Shown here: one piece after another, positions 22,050 to 31,368 of the stretch | Layout: each line of letters opens with the position of its first letter | Position numbering within the stretch: the stretch's first letter is position 1 | Origin: Limnoperna fortunei | Lineage: Eukaryota > Mollusca > Bivalvia > Mytilida > Modiolidae | DNA length: 64,000 nucleotides | NCBI GenBank assembly: GCA_944474755.1 | Contig: OX104119.1 | Location: 49,907,657 to 49,971,656 of the forward strand | Reading direction: 5' to 3' | Made by a program: the position numbers and the translations under genes | Notes under the pieces: model-generated | Told to the model about the DNA's origin: nothing | Seen by the model: only the letters and a program-made list of their open reading frames with translations | Databases searched by the model: none

Positions 22050-23100
22050 GAATATTATATTAGTTAATTAATAAAGTGGATTATGCGCTATATACCCAAT
22101 ACAAGGAACACTCTGCCTCCAATATATGGACTCTATACATTTTATGGAACGCCCTATATATAATACATGAAGCTTTACATAATGTATATGTACGAGGTAT
22201 ATGTAGACCTCTATATAAAATGGGGGCCTCGGTGGCCGAGTGGTCAAGGTAGTTCGTCTACTATTGATCACGTGGTCTGTCAACACTGAGATTGCGGGTT
22301 CAATACTCACTGCAGGCAGGGTGTACTCGACTCCAATCTTAATTGACAAGGATTGCCAGTTTTCCTACCGCAGGTCGGGGGTTTTCTCCGGGTACTCCGG
22401 CTTCCTCCCCCAATAAAAACTGGACGCCATGATATAGCTGAAAAATTGCTGAAAGTGGCGTTAAACACCATCAAACAAACAAACAATCTATATAAAATGT
22501 GGTGCATATACAATGAGTGAAGCTTTCTGTGTAAGTTATATTGAGCGCTCTGCATGCAACATATGGAGCTTTACGTTCAGTATGTCGAGAGCTTTACATT
22601 CAGTATATATAGAGTACTGTACATGCAGTATACGTGCAATCTACATACATCATTTAGAGTGCTCTGTATAAAATGTGGAGCACACTACATACGGCATATG
22701 GAGTGCTAAAACACTCAGTATACTGTGCGCTCTACAGACAGTAAGTGGTAGGATCTAAACTAAGTACTATTATATGGAGCGCTCTTTGAACATTACATCT
22801 ATGTGGTCTTATTCCTACAGTATATTTAGACTCCATCCCATTATACAGTATATTAAGCGCTTTGCATAATATGTGTAGCATACTAAATACAATATATGAT
22901 ACGTTCTACATACTATACATACAATACGTGTATATACAGAAGAGACTACATACGAGGACCATAATTTGAGATATCTAATTGCAGCATATGAAGTGTTCAA
23001 CAGGCAGTCTATGTAACACTCTAAATATTATATCTAGCCGCCTAATGTACCACATCGGCCATTAATATATGGAGTGCGCGACATACACTTTATAGAGAGA
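22050..23100 (+). repeat. Degenerate minisatellite, GGAGCGCTCTACATACAGTATAT type
   Basis: Motifs of the type 'TATATGGAGCGCTCTACATACAG' recur about every 38-40 bases, with strong divergence between copies. Examples lie near 22120, 22560, 22620, 22690, 22780 and 22860. The SINE at 22223-22487 is inserted into it. Occasional related motifs extend left to about 21690. Confidence 0.65.
22223..22487 (+). mobile_element. tRNA-derived SINE with 13-bp target duplication
   Basis: The head GGGCCTCGGTGGCCGAGTGG contains a Pol III box A (TGGCCGAGTGG) and is followed by a box-B-like GGGTTCAATAC. The body runs through TTGCCAGTTTTCCTACCGCA and AATAAAAACTGGACGCCATG to GAAAGTGGCGTTAAACACC and an (AAAC)n tail. 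TCTATATAAAATG flanks both sides (22210-22222 and 22487-22499), as expected from LINE-driven insertion. Pol III would transcribe it from the internal boxes. Confidence 0.9.
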
Positions 23101-23134
23101 TCTTTTAAATTCGAACAATTGTCATATTTGAATT

Positions 23135-23405
23135 TGGGGGGGGGGGAGGGGCCTGCCGAGTGGTTAAAGTAGTTCGTCTACTTTGGATCACGTGGACTGT
23201 AAATACTGCGATTGCGGGTTCGATTCTCGCTGTGGGCCGGGTGTACTTGACTCCAATCTTAATTGACAAGGTTTGCCAGTTTTCCTACCACAGGTCGGGG
23301 GTTTTCTTCGGGTACTTGGGCTTCATCCTCCAATAAAAACTGGACGCCATGACATATAGCTGAAAAAATGCTGAAATTGGCGTTTAACACCACCAAACAA
23401 ACAAA
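23135..23405 (+). mobile_element. tRNA-derived SINE with 12-bp target duplication
   Basis: Same family as 22223-22487. Box A is damaged (CTGCCGAGTGG) while box B is intact (GGGTTCGATTC). It ends ACCACC(AAAC)n. CATATTTGAATT flanks it at 23123-23134 and 23406-23417. A G run precedes the head. Confidence 0.9.
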
Positions 23406-23436
23406 CATATTTGAATTAAGGCTCTAGAAGAGGAAA

Positions 23437-24083
23437 ATGGAAACCGCTACGTCGGAAATCCTAATAAAGGAAGCTAGGTTCTTTACGGAGGACAAAATGA
23501 ACCAGTTACAATAAACATTTTATTCCAATTGTTAACTGGTATGAATAGTAGATTGGTTGAGATAGAAAGAGGAATGTCCAAAATAGACAAGCTGCTAGAC
23601 AATACCATTATCAATCTTGTGACAGGTTATGAATAAAAAACAATAAAAGTCGGAAACATGGAGCGCGCCACCGATAAATTATTAGACAAATTTAAAAGTC
23701 TCGCATCAGAAATATTCATAGTCAAAAGAAGAGAAGATAGAGATTAAAAAAAAATAAGTTCGGTGAAACAACAGCTAATCTGAAAAGGTCTTAGTTATAT
23801 CATTTACGAGCGTAAAACGAACCAAGAGAATAATCTGAAATACATAAACAATATAAAAACGTCAGTAAGCAAAGTGGCAAACGATGCCGACGACCATGCG
23901 TTTGAACTTAGACAAAAATCAAATGATATGCAACTTTAGAGTGGACAACGAGGAACTTAACACCGAAATTTAAAATCAGAAATGCCTTTTAATGAAAACA
24001 ACTTGCTTCAATATAAAGAATAGATTCGGACATGTATAAAGCTTTGGATATGGTGCACAAAAAGATTTTGTTACTATAACGAT
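23437..24083 (+). pseudogene. Decayed LINE ORF1-like coding sequence, 5' part
   Basis: An ATG at 23437 opens METATSEILIKEARFFTEDK before a frame break. Further open segments follow in shifting frames: 'GMNSRLVEIERGMSKIDKLL', 'ATDKLLDKFKSLASEIF', 'NNIKTSVSKVANDADDHAFEL' and 'RVDNEELNTEI'. The charged heptad pattern suggests a coiled coil such as that of LINE-1-type ORF1 proteins. The chromodomain retrotransposon interrupts it at 24083. After the insertion, 30641-30783 continues with a segment resembling the ORF1 C-terminal domain. Identification rests on pattern only. Confidence 0.45.
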
Positions 24084-24402
24084 TGTTGCGATGGGTTTTG
24101 TAACGCAACATAATAACTAGAAACTGTCCGGGGCTAAGGCCCTAAGAATTAACTATATTTCACAACTACATCTTTATTCTTCAAATACTAAAACATGACT
24201 GACTACATTCTAAAAGAGCATCCACATTTTACAAGAATTACAACCACATGTTCGTGGGAAAATGTCAATAAGAGAAACATATTAGAATCTAACTCTGCGG
24301 GAGAGGTCCGCTATGTAAACATAAAGTGCTTATCCATCGTCAAATATATAATTGCTGACAAAGCAGGTTATAATTTTATTAATACACATTTCCGTTGTAA
24401 CA
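24084..24402 (-). repeat. 3' LTR of the chromovirus
   Basis: In element orientation it begins TGTTACAACGG and ends with the complement of TGTTGCGATGGG. It differs from the 5' LTR near position 24088 (G versus A) and near 24218 (C versus G). Confidence 0.95.
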
Positions 24403-24425
24403 TCACTCCCGGGTTTTTAAAATAA
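24403..24425 (-). other. Probable polypurine tract
   Basis: Immediately upstream of the 3' LTR in element orientation the minus strand reads AAAAACCCGGGAGTGA. The last bases are purine-rich as needed for plus-strand priming, although CCC interrupts the run. Confidence 0.45.
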
Positions 24426-24429
24426 AGTT

Positions 24430-25257
24430 TCCACTACTTTATTCAAAATAATTCTTTAAGATAAAAATTGAACACAAGACTTACAAATATAAAATAGATA
24501 CAGAGTAAAAAAAAATAAAATAATTCGTGCTTCTGCACTCTAAATAGTTGAACAGCACAATTCAAATTTGTTTAACAGTGGAAAAATTTTAATCTTTAAC
24601 TAAAACAAATCAAATAGTACACGCGTGTCATACTACAGATTTATTAAATTACCAGTTGATGAGTGATCAGGTCATCAAAAATAATAATTCTTTCTAGCTA
24701 AAAAGAAAAATTTCAACCACCAATGAAATCAACGTATTCATATATGGGCGGAGTGTATACTTTTACATCAATGATTGACAAAATGACACGTAACAAAACA
24801 TGCACATAATTAATTAATCCATGACTAATCTCATTAACTCTAATGAACTGTCCATTCTCGAGAACCTTTCAGTACACAATATATCAAATAAGTATAAATG
24901 AACACAAGATAAAATAATATAGTACATACATGATACTAGACACATAATAATGAATCAAAGTGTTTTATCAACAATATGAAACATAAATGTCTGTGGTATT
25001 CTAAAATGTACTTGTAAAAATCAAAAAGAGAAACATATAAGAAAAAAAAGTAATGTACAACAAAAAACCAAAAAGGTTGACACAACAGTACGCAAAGGAT
25101 GATAACGGACCAAATAGGAAAAACCAATTGTTATACAACACAAAATGTGATTTCCCTTGTCCGATCAATGCTATTGTGTACTTTTACAAAAAATTATTAA
25201 AATGAAGAAAAAAAAATACATATACACAATATGTTAAAATACAACATTTAAGAAATA
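24430..25257 (-). other. Non-coding stretch between pol and 3' LTR
   Basis: About 830 AT-rich bases. A short hydrophobic open frame (24936-25127, 63 codons) is too short and too low in complexity to be an envelope gene. No third gene is supported. Confidence 0.5.
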
Positions 25258-28200
25258 CTAGCTCTTCTTTTTACTTCTTTTATCTGTAGGAATTTTGTTG
25301 TGAGTTCGTTTAACTAATGTTTGACATTCAGTTGATAGATCATTGTAATTAACCCAAGAGTTGAATTTGTTGTCAAATGTTAGCCATTTTACTCTGTACT
25401 GCCATTTACCATCAGTAAACTTTTTTCTTAATATTTTTTCAACTTCGTACATTTTATTTTCATTTGGAGCATTTTCTTGAACTTCTTTATTGACAGGAGT
25501 AATTTTAAGCTCACTTTCTGAACCTGTAATGCTTTCTTCGGGTATTTCAGAATCTGACAAAATGGCAGGCTCAGTTGCATCTATATCATTAGGGGGTGTT
25601 TCATCAAAATCTTTATATCTTACTGTACCATGTTTTAATCGATTTATATGGACCCTGTTTAAAATAAGTTTGCCATCGGAAACTCTTCTTAACCTCATAT
25701 GAATTTCAGATAATTTTTCGGCGATGAAAAATGGGCCTACCCATGGTCTTAAAAATTTTGCTGTTTTGCCAGGTGTTACGACGGGTCGATATAAGTATAC
25801 AGTTTCTCCTACTTGGAATTTAAGTGCATTGACCTTTCTATTGGACCTTTTAATCATTAATTCTTTTCTTTTGTCTAAAGTTTCTTTTGCCATTTCTTTT
25901 GCCTTTGTCAAACGGTCAATTAAAAGACCAATGTATTCAGTTGTTCCTGAGGTCAAGTCATCAGGTACTTCGAATTCAATGTCCGTAAATGTAGTTGGAT
26001 TGCGTCCGTGAGTTAGAAAGTAGGGGGAATAATCAGTAGAGTCAAGACACGGTGTTGTGTTATAAACAAACTGAACAAAAGGCAAATACTTATCCCAGTC
26101 GTCATGTTTGTCACCGTCTAGGTATTTTGACAAAGTCTGTAGTATAACGGACATCATGCGTTCTGATTGACCATTGCACATAGGATGGAAACTTGTCGTC
26201 TGTGTCTTTTTTACCTCAAGTAACTTGCATACCTCTTTGACAATTTTTGAAAGATATTGAGTACCTCTATCCGAATGTAAATACTTAGGTACACCATGCC
26301 GACAAATGATATTTTTGAGAAGTTCATCCGCTATACATTTGGCAGTAATATTGGTAACTGGAATCATCTCGACAAATTTGGTAAAATAGTCGACAAATAC
26401 TAACACATAACGATTTTTTGAATCCTTACACAAAGGAAGGGGTCCCAAAATGTCTGTACTTATCCTCTCAAAAGGCTGGCCGATTGGCATGGGTGTAATT
26501 TGAGCACGTACAGGATTTTGTGATCGTTTACGTTGACAACATACATCACAAGAACTAACCCAGTTGACGATGTCACTGTACATACGATTCCAATAATATC
26601 TTAGTCTCGTTTTTGCTATTGTGCGGGATATTCCCAAATGACCACCTTCAAGGTGGGAGTCGTGCATCGCTTTGAGAACTTTTGTAACAAGTGGGCGTGG
26701 AATTACTAACTGTAAATTGACACCAAACTCTCCTCGATTTTTCTTGTGATCCACGTGATACAGCACGTCATTATGCATGAAATACTGATCTTGTTGTACT
26801 AAAATTGAATGACGCTTCCTACTGTCGTCTGGTAGTTTATTAGAAACAAGATAATCAATTATCAATTTAACATCTGGATCTTTAGATTGGTGTGTAATGA
26901 TATCTTCCATCTTAATACATTCTGGTAACGAGATATTTTGCGGTACTTTGTCTTTCAATACACACGTGTTGTTAATTTTCTCTTTTGATTCTTCATAGCC
27001 ACGCCTACTGAGTGAATCTGCATTACCATGTAATTGACCGGCTCTGTACACAATATTAATCTGATATGATTGCAAAAATGCAATCCATCTTGCCAATCTA
27101 CCTGTTGGTTGTTTCAAACTAAAAAGCCATTTAAGTGCGGCATGGTCAACTACAGCATCGAATGTAGTGTGACGTAAATAACAATCAAAGTGTTTTACAC
27201 CAAACACAAGTGCTAAACACTCCATTTCTGTAATTGAGTAATTTTTCTCGGCAGCATTTAATTTTCTCCCTGCATAACTAATGACCCTTTCTACAGAACC
27301 TTGTCTTTGACACAAAACAGCTCCTGTGGACTGTTTAGAACAGTCTGTGTAAAGAATAAATGGTTTGTCAAGGTCGGGAAATGCTAAAATTGGTGGGGAT
27401 ATTAAAAGCTTTTTCAATTCGTCGAATGCAATTTGAGTCGTCTCATTCCATTCAAAATCTTTGTCCTTCTTTGTTAAGTCATACAACGGACATGCAATGC
27501 TTGAATATGATTTAATGAATTTTCTGTAATAACCCGAAAGACCTAAAAATGCTCTCAGTTCCTTTAAATTCCTAGGTATTGGATAATATCGGACAGCTTC
27601 AATCTTGTCGGGATCAGGGGATATTCCTTCTTTACTTACAATATGACCTAAATATTTGAGCTCAGTCTTAGCAAAGTGGCATTTCTCTGGTTTTAACCTT
27701 AATCCGGCGTTTTGTAGACGCTCAAATACTTCTTGCAAGTGCATGACATGCTCTTCAATTGTTTTCGAAAATATAATTATATCGTCCAAGTATACCAAGC
27801 AAGACTTCCATGACAGTCCCCTTAATACAGCTTCCATTACACGTTGAAATGAACCTGGTGAATTTGCGAGGCCTTGGGGCAAACGCTTGAATTCATGAAG
27901 TCCCATATGTGTCCGGAAGGCCGTCAGAGGTCGGGATTTTTCTTTAATTTTTATTTGGAAAAATCCGTTACATAGGTCCAGAGACGAAAACCATACAGGT
28001 CCTCTTGTGCCTATGCTGTCAAGAGCTTCTTCAACAGTTGGAAGGGGAAGTGCTTGAAATGTCGTGACAGAATTTAAAGCACGGAAGTCACAAACGAATC
28101 TATAACCTTTGTTGTTTTTCTTTGCTACTAGCATACATGGAGAACTCCAAGGACTAGTCGACTGTTGAATTATGTCTTGTTCGAGCAAGTCCGTTATAAT

Positions 28201-29259
28201 GTCTGTCATAATTTCTTTCTGTTTGTGACTAAGTCTATATGCTCTTTGCCTAATGGGAGTTTGACCGTCTTTCACATGAATTTCATGTTCGACAATGTCG
28301 CATTGTCCTAAACGTCCGTCTGACGAAAATATGTCTGCAAACTTGTCAATCAAGTCAGAAATTAATTTTGTATCCTTATCATTTAACTCTGTGTTTATTT
28401 TGCATTGATTTGAGGGTTTGAATTTGTTTTTATTTTGGGTGATAATTGGTTTATTTGTGTCATTGACTTCAATAACCTTATCATCTTTTGATAAACAAAC
28501 AAATGTTCCCATTTTAGTGTTTTCTTTCATGCTAATTGCATGGTCACTCATGTTAGCTACTCTAACTACTACCTTTCCATCATTAATATTACATAATGAT
28601 TTAGCATGTATTAGATTATCATTATTATTGTTACCACTTACAATACCAGATATTCCATTAGGTAACGAACCCTTGATAAACGCTACAAAAATAGCTTCTG
28701 ACTTTGCAGGTATATTTACATCTTCAGAACAAAAAACATTTCTTTTGGGGTCAATAGATAACATACCTTTCCCAAAATCTACTCTAATTCGGTTTGTCTT
28801 CAAAAAATCTAAACCAATTATAAAATCTGTCAAAAGGTTTTTAACAAGGTAAAATTTGATAATAACATTATGATCAGCTAAATTAGCCGGAACATTTATT
28901 ACACCTTCAATATTTACCCTTTTGCCACCTGCTGTGGTTATAAACTCTTTATCAGACTCAATAATTGAAAGCTTATCAAACTGTTGGTATTTGGTGAAAA
29001 TATTGTAATTTGCTACACATATATCAGAACCACTATCAAGTAAAGCATACACTTTAGTGTCAAAAATTGTAATAGGAATATAATTACTTAAAAAATTAAT
29101 AGCCTTACCGTTCTCTTCGGTATTAAATTTCCTATTTACATTGGAACATTTTGGATTATCGCTTATAATATTGTCACATTTATCAAGGATTTTGTCCTTC
29201 TGAGCAGGCGACTTGGCATTACCTTGACCAATGCCAAGTCGTACTATTTTAGTTCTTCT
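25258..29259 (-). CDS. pol: Pol polyprotein of a chromovirus (Ty3/gypsy)
   Basis: The frame is open from 29259 to a stop at 25258. No ATG lies near the protease, so translation probably comes by frameshift from gag. Counting residues from 29052: protease active site LLDSGSD at about 4-10; reverse transcriptase about 260-440 with YLDD near 420; RNase H about 555-690 with YTDCSK, TEMEC and NADSLS; integrase zinc-binding HHCC about 795-835; integrase core with Asp in STDILG (about 865), Asp in HSDRGTQ (about 925) and Glu in GQSERM (about 962). A WVGPFF (GPY/F) module lies near 1105. A chromodomain sits at about 1200-1242 (YEVEKIL...YRVKWL...NSWV) with aromatic cage residues. Chromodomains of this kind can direct integration to modified histones. 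Confidence 0.97.
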   Translation of the reverse strand, partial: RRTKIVRLGIGQGNAKSPAQKDKILDKCDNIISDNPKCSNVNRKFNTEENGKAINFLSNYIPITIFDTKVYALLDSGSDICVANYNIFTKYQQFDKLSIIESDKEFITTAGGKRVNIEGVINVPANLADHNVIIKFYLVKNLLTDFIIGLDFLKTNRIRVDFGKGMLSIDPKRNVFCSEDVNIPAKSEAIFVAFIKGSLPNGISGIVSGNNNNDNLIHAKSLCNINDGKVVVRVANMSDHAISMKENTKMGTFVCLSKDDKVIEVNDTNKPIITQNKNKFKPSNQCKINTELNDKDTKLISDLIDKFADIFSSDGRLGQCDIVEHEIHVKDGQTPIRQRAYRLSHKQKEIMTDIITDLLEQDIIQQSTSPWSSPCMLVAKKNNKGYRFVCDFRALNSVTTFQALPLPTVEEALDSIGTRGPVWFSSLDLCNGFFQIKIKEKSRPLTAFRTHMGLHEFKRLPQGLANSPGSFQRVMEAVLRGLSWKSCLVYLDDIIIFSKTIEEHVMHLQEVFERLQNAGLRLKPEKCHFAKTELKYLGHIVSKEGISPDPDKIEAVRYYPIPRNLKELRAFLGLSGYYRKFIKSYSSIACPLYDLTKKDKDFEWNETTQIAFDELKKLLISPPILAFPDLDKPFILYTDCSKQSTGAVLCQRQGSVERVISYAGRKLNAAEKNYSITEMECLALVFGVKHFDCYLRHTTFDAVVDHAALKWLFSLKQPTGRLARWIAFLQSYQINIVYRAGQLHGNADSLSRRGYEESKEKINNTCVLKDKVPQNISLPECIKMEDIITHQSKDPDVKLIIDYLVSNKLPDDSRKRHSILVQQDQYFMHNDVLYHVDHKKNRGEFGVNLQLVIPRPLVTKVLKAMHDSHLEGGHLGISRTIAKTRLRYYWNRMYSDIVNWVSSCDVCCQRKRSQNPVRAQITPMPIGQPFERISTDILGPLPLCKDSKNRYVLVFVDYFTKFVEMIPVTNITAKCIADELLKNIICRHGVPKYLHSDRGTQYLSKIVKEVCKLLEVKKTQTTSFHPMCNGQSERMMSVILQTLSKYLDGDKHDDWDKYLPFVQFVYNTTPCLDSTDYSPYFLTHGRNPTTFTDIEFEVPDDLTSGTTEYIGLLIDRLTKAKEMAKETLDKRKELMIKRSNRKVNALKFQVGETVYLYRPVVTPGKTAKFLRPWVGPFFIAEKLSEIHMRLRRVSDGKLILNRVHINRLKHGTVRYKDFDETPPNDIDATEPAILSDSEIPEESITGSESELKITPVNKEVQENAPNENKMYEVEKILRKKFTDGKWQYRVKWLTFDNKFNSWVNYNDLSTECQTLVKRTHNKIPTDKRSKKKS
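29244..29250 (-). promoter_or_regulatory. Possible -1 frameshift site between gag and pol
   Basis: In the frame that carries the second knuckle, gag ends AAA TAG. The pol frame lies one base back and opens just upstream at 29259. The minus strand reads AAAATAG, so a lysine tRNA could slip back one base at the stop. The canonical X-XXY-YYZ heptamer is not present, so this is inference from the frame geometry. Confidence 0.35.
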
Positions 29260-29295
29260 TTAATTTCTGCCCTTAACTTGCGGCAGTCTCTGATT

Positions 29296-30291
29296 CTATG
29301 GTTCTTTAAACCACAAAAAATCACATTTAATGTGAGTGTCATTTTGCCTTGCTGTGGGTTTCTTCTTTAATGTCCAACAGTTTTTAGCTGTGTGATTCGG
29401 CTTATCACACATTTGGCACACTAAACGGGTTGATGACGGGGTTGATGACGCTCCCGCGGCACAAAGTTCCTCCTTATTAGTTCTGGTTTTTGCCATTGAA
29501 CTTACAATATGTGTTAAGGTGTCTATCGATTGTTGTTGGCGCTCAACTATTAACTTTAAATCCGTTGGTGCGTCCGATGAAAAATGTTTGTTACCCGAAA
29601 AACTTATGGCTTCCTGGCACACACGGGCACATTGCGCAGCTTCGAGGAAGGTTTTGGGATCCCGCTGGACGACTGTCATTCTGATGTATGGGGGTAGACC
29701 TCTCACAAAAGCTGATAATGTTTCCTTGTCGCTTTTGTTAAGCCTTGACGTGAGCGACTGGATATCAGAAATGTAATTCTCCAACGTCTCTGAACTTAAC
29801 ATAGTTTTGTCCCATAATGTTTGTTCTAGTAGCCATGTAGGCTGTTTGGATGAAAAATATTCCTCAAAAGAATTATAAATATCGTCCACTGTCTTAATGT
29901 TGAGACTGTCAAACCATCTTAACTCAGTATCTGGGAGTAATAACCGAAATGTATGTTTGATCGTGTCTAGATCGTCCTGGCGATTAATTGTAGTCCAACT
30001 TTTAAATTTTGAGAGCCATGTAGACGGCGATTCGGTTAAACTGGGTGTAAATTTATCTGGCCTAAATGTTTGGTTTGTAACTCTGGTTATATTCACTTGA
30101 CGTTTCGGTTCTTCCTTTAGATTAGTAATTAAGTCCTTCAGAATAGTTGTTAATTCCGTCATATTTTCGGTAGGAATCGGAGCTGTAGCTTGTATATCGA
30201 TGACTTGGGGGACGTCTTCGGCTTCAGAGTGTTCAGATTCTTGCTCAATGTCCGACATAGTTAGTTTGGCTTTAGAACGAGTATAATACAT
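29296..30291 (-). CDS. gag: Gag protein of the chromovirus, C-terminus frame-broken
   Basis: It starts at MYYTRSKAKLTMSD just inside the 5' end and runs 331 codons. It has an acidic N-terminus, a central capsid-like region (FTPSLTESPSTWLSKFKSW, then LRWFDSL and FEEYFSSKQPTW) and one CCHC zinc knuckle near residue 293 (C-x2-C-x4-H-x4-C). Just beyond, the frame reaches a stop at 29296-29298. Shifted by one base, the DNA past an A6 run at 29315-29320 shows a second knuckle with the same Cys/His spacing, ending at a stop at 29244-29246. This points to a one-base length change in the run, by mutation or sequencing error. Gag packages RNA and forms the particle. Confidence 0.93.
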   Translation of the reverse strand: MYYTRSKAKLTMSDIEQESEHSEAEDVPQVIDIQATAPIPTENMTELTTILKDLITNLKEEPKRQVNITRVTNQTFRPDKFTPSLTESPSTWLSKFKSWTTINRQDDLDTIKHTFRLLLPDTELRWFDSLNIKTVDDIYNSFEEYFSSKQPTWLLEQTLWDKTMLSSETLENYISDIQSLTSRLNKSDKETLSAFVRGLPPYIRMTVVQRDPKTFLEAAQCARVCQEAISFSGNKHFSSDAPTDLKLIVERQQQSIDTLTHIVSSMAKTRTNKEELCAAGASSTPSSTRLVCQMCDKPNHTAKNCWTLKKKPTARQNDTHIKCDFLWFKEP

Positions 30292-30300
30292 TTACATAAA

Positions 30301-30319
30301 TCCCGGATTTTCTCCACCA
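30301..30319 (-). other. Primer-binding site
   Basis: Two bases after the 5' LTR the minus strand reads TGGTGGAGAAAATCCGGGA. The leading TGG is complementary to a tRNA CCA end, and the remainder could pair with the acceptor and T-stem 3' strand of one tRNA. I cannot name the tRNA from memory. Confidence 0.8.
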
Positions 30320-30321
30320 GA

Positions 30322-30640
30322 TGTTACGATGGGTTTTGTAACGCAACATAATAACTAGAAACTGTCCGGGGCTAAGGCCCTAAGAATTAACTATATTTCA
30401 CAACTACATCTTTATTCTTCAAATACTAAAACATGACTGACTACATTCTAAAAGAGCATGCACATTTTACAAGAATTACAACCACATGTTCGTGGGAAAA
30501 TGTCAATAAGAGAAACATATTAGAATCTAACTCTGCGGGAGAGGTCCGCTATGTAAACATAAAGTGCTTATCCATCGTCAAATATATAATTGCTGACAAA
30601 GCAGGTTATAATTTTATTAATACACATTTCCGTTGTAACA
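30322..30640 (-). repeat. 5' LTR of the chromovirus
   Basis: Same length (319) as the 3' LTR with about two differences. It would hold the element's promoter in element orientation. It is followed on the right by the target duplication CGAT. Confidence 0.95.
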
Positions 30641-30783
30641 CGATCTAGCAAATATCTTGTAAAATGCATTTTGCTTGAAAGGAAAACTGTATGGTATCGG
30701 GCAGCAATACCGTGACGAAATAGAAAATGTGCGTACGAGTTTAAACCCAACAATTAAACAACAACGAGATGAAGAACACAGGG
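30641..30783 (+). pseudogene. Decayed LINE ORF1-like sequence, 3' part
   Basis: After the retrotransposon one plus-strand frame reads LKGKLYGIGQQYRDEIENVR and continues to 'NPTIKQQRDEEHRDK'. The GI..QYP.EI...R..L.P pattern is like the C-terminal domain of LINE-1-type ORF1 proteins, and an in-frame stop precedes it. It pairs with the segment at 23437-24083. Confidence 0.45.
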
Positions 30784-30784
30784 A

Positions 30785-30851
<67 letters not shown>
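30784..30851. repeat. (AATA)n microsatellite
   Basis: An uninterrupted ATAA tetranucleotide run of about 68 bases lies directly after the ORF1-like segment. Confidence 0.95.
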
Positions 30852-30859
30852 AATTTGTT

Positions 30860-31260
30860 ATTATATGTAAAATATTATCCAACATGTTGAACATCTGTAT
30901 GTTGCCTTGTATGGAGAGGATTTATATAGGCTATGCCTGCTATCCAATCCATTTCAATTTTCTTGAATAAAATATGTTTAAACTATATGTAAAATATGTG
31001 CTGAAATACACTGGATTACAAAGCATTAGAGGAATTGAATGTAATTATTTTTCAGATGAAACTGAAAGAAAGAAAATATTATCCCCAAAAACCTCAGAAG
31101 GAAAAACTTAGTGGTCATTATATTGATTTTATAATTTTTGTTTACCATTTGTAAAACACATATTCACTTATTTATGTACTTCTGACGATAAATGTGCAGT
31201 TGATTAATGCGATTTGTGCTAGACTGTAGGGAGCCCCAGAGCTACAGAAACCGGATTAAA
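30860..31260. other. Upstream flank of the candidate host gene
   Basis: Unique-looking AT-rich sequence without coding segments. It would contain the proximal promoter of the gene starting near 31.3 kb; no specific factor site is called. Confidence 0.35.
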
Positions 31261-31264
31261 ACGA

Positions 31265-31273
31265 TATAAATAG
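31265..31273 (+). promoter_or_regulatory. TATA box of the candidate host gene
   Basis: TATAAATAG lies about 34 bases upstream of an initiator-like TTGGTCACA (A at 31299). A short exon with a consensus donor follows, which supports the promoter reading. Confidence 0.55.
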
Positions 31274-31298
31274 ACGAGCGTGATATTTGTTGTTGGTC

Positions 31299-31368
31299 AC
31301 ACGCTGATACGGATGTTTAACTGCAATCCATGATACAACACTCATTTTCAAAAGAAATTAGTTCAAAG
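31299..31368 (+). other. 5' UTR exon of the candidate host gene
   Basis: From the inferred start at about 31299 the sequence runs to GTTCAAAG, followed by the donor GTAAGG at 31369. Two short upstream ATGs occur. One frame ends before the donor; the other would stop just after splicing to 32254. Main translation therefore probably starts at 32261. Confidence 0.5.

Larger units (their letters stand above)
24084..30640 (-). mobile_element. Ty3/gypsy retrotransposon of the chromovirus type, nearly intact
   Basis: Two 319-base LTRs (24084-24402 and 30322-30640) begin TG and end CA. By eye they differ at only about two positions, so insertion is recent. CGAT flanks the element at 24080-24083 and 30641-30644. 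Order on the minus strand is 5' LTR, primer-binding site, gag, pol (protease, reverse transcriptase, RNase H, integrase, chromodomain), 3' LTR. Pol has no internal stop. Gag has a probable one-base frame break in its second zinc knuckle, which may make this copy defective. It sits inside a decayed LINE ORF1. Confidence 0.97.

Noticed and set aside
22223..22330. tRNA gene from the GGTGGCCGAGTGG and GGTTCGA motifs
   Set aside because: The boxes belong to a repeated SINE body with A-rich tail and target duplications; no complete cloverleaf is present. The same holds at 23.1, 34.2, 37.5 and 46.2 kb.
24195..24425. Open frame in the LTR, repeated at 30433
   Set aside because: It appears twice only because the LTR is duplicated, and it is antisense to the element.
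24936..25127. Hydrophobic 63-codon frame as an envelope gene of the retrotransposon
   Set aside because: Too short, low complexity, no signal peptide or cysteine pattern, and no splice acceptor in a sensible place.
25490..28852. Plus-strand open frames opposite pol
   Set aside because: Antisense shadows of the pol gene.
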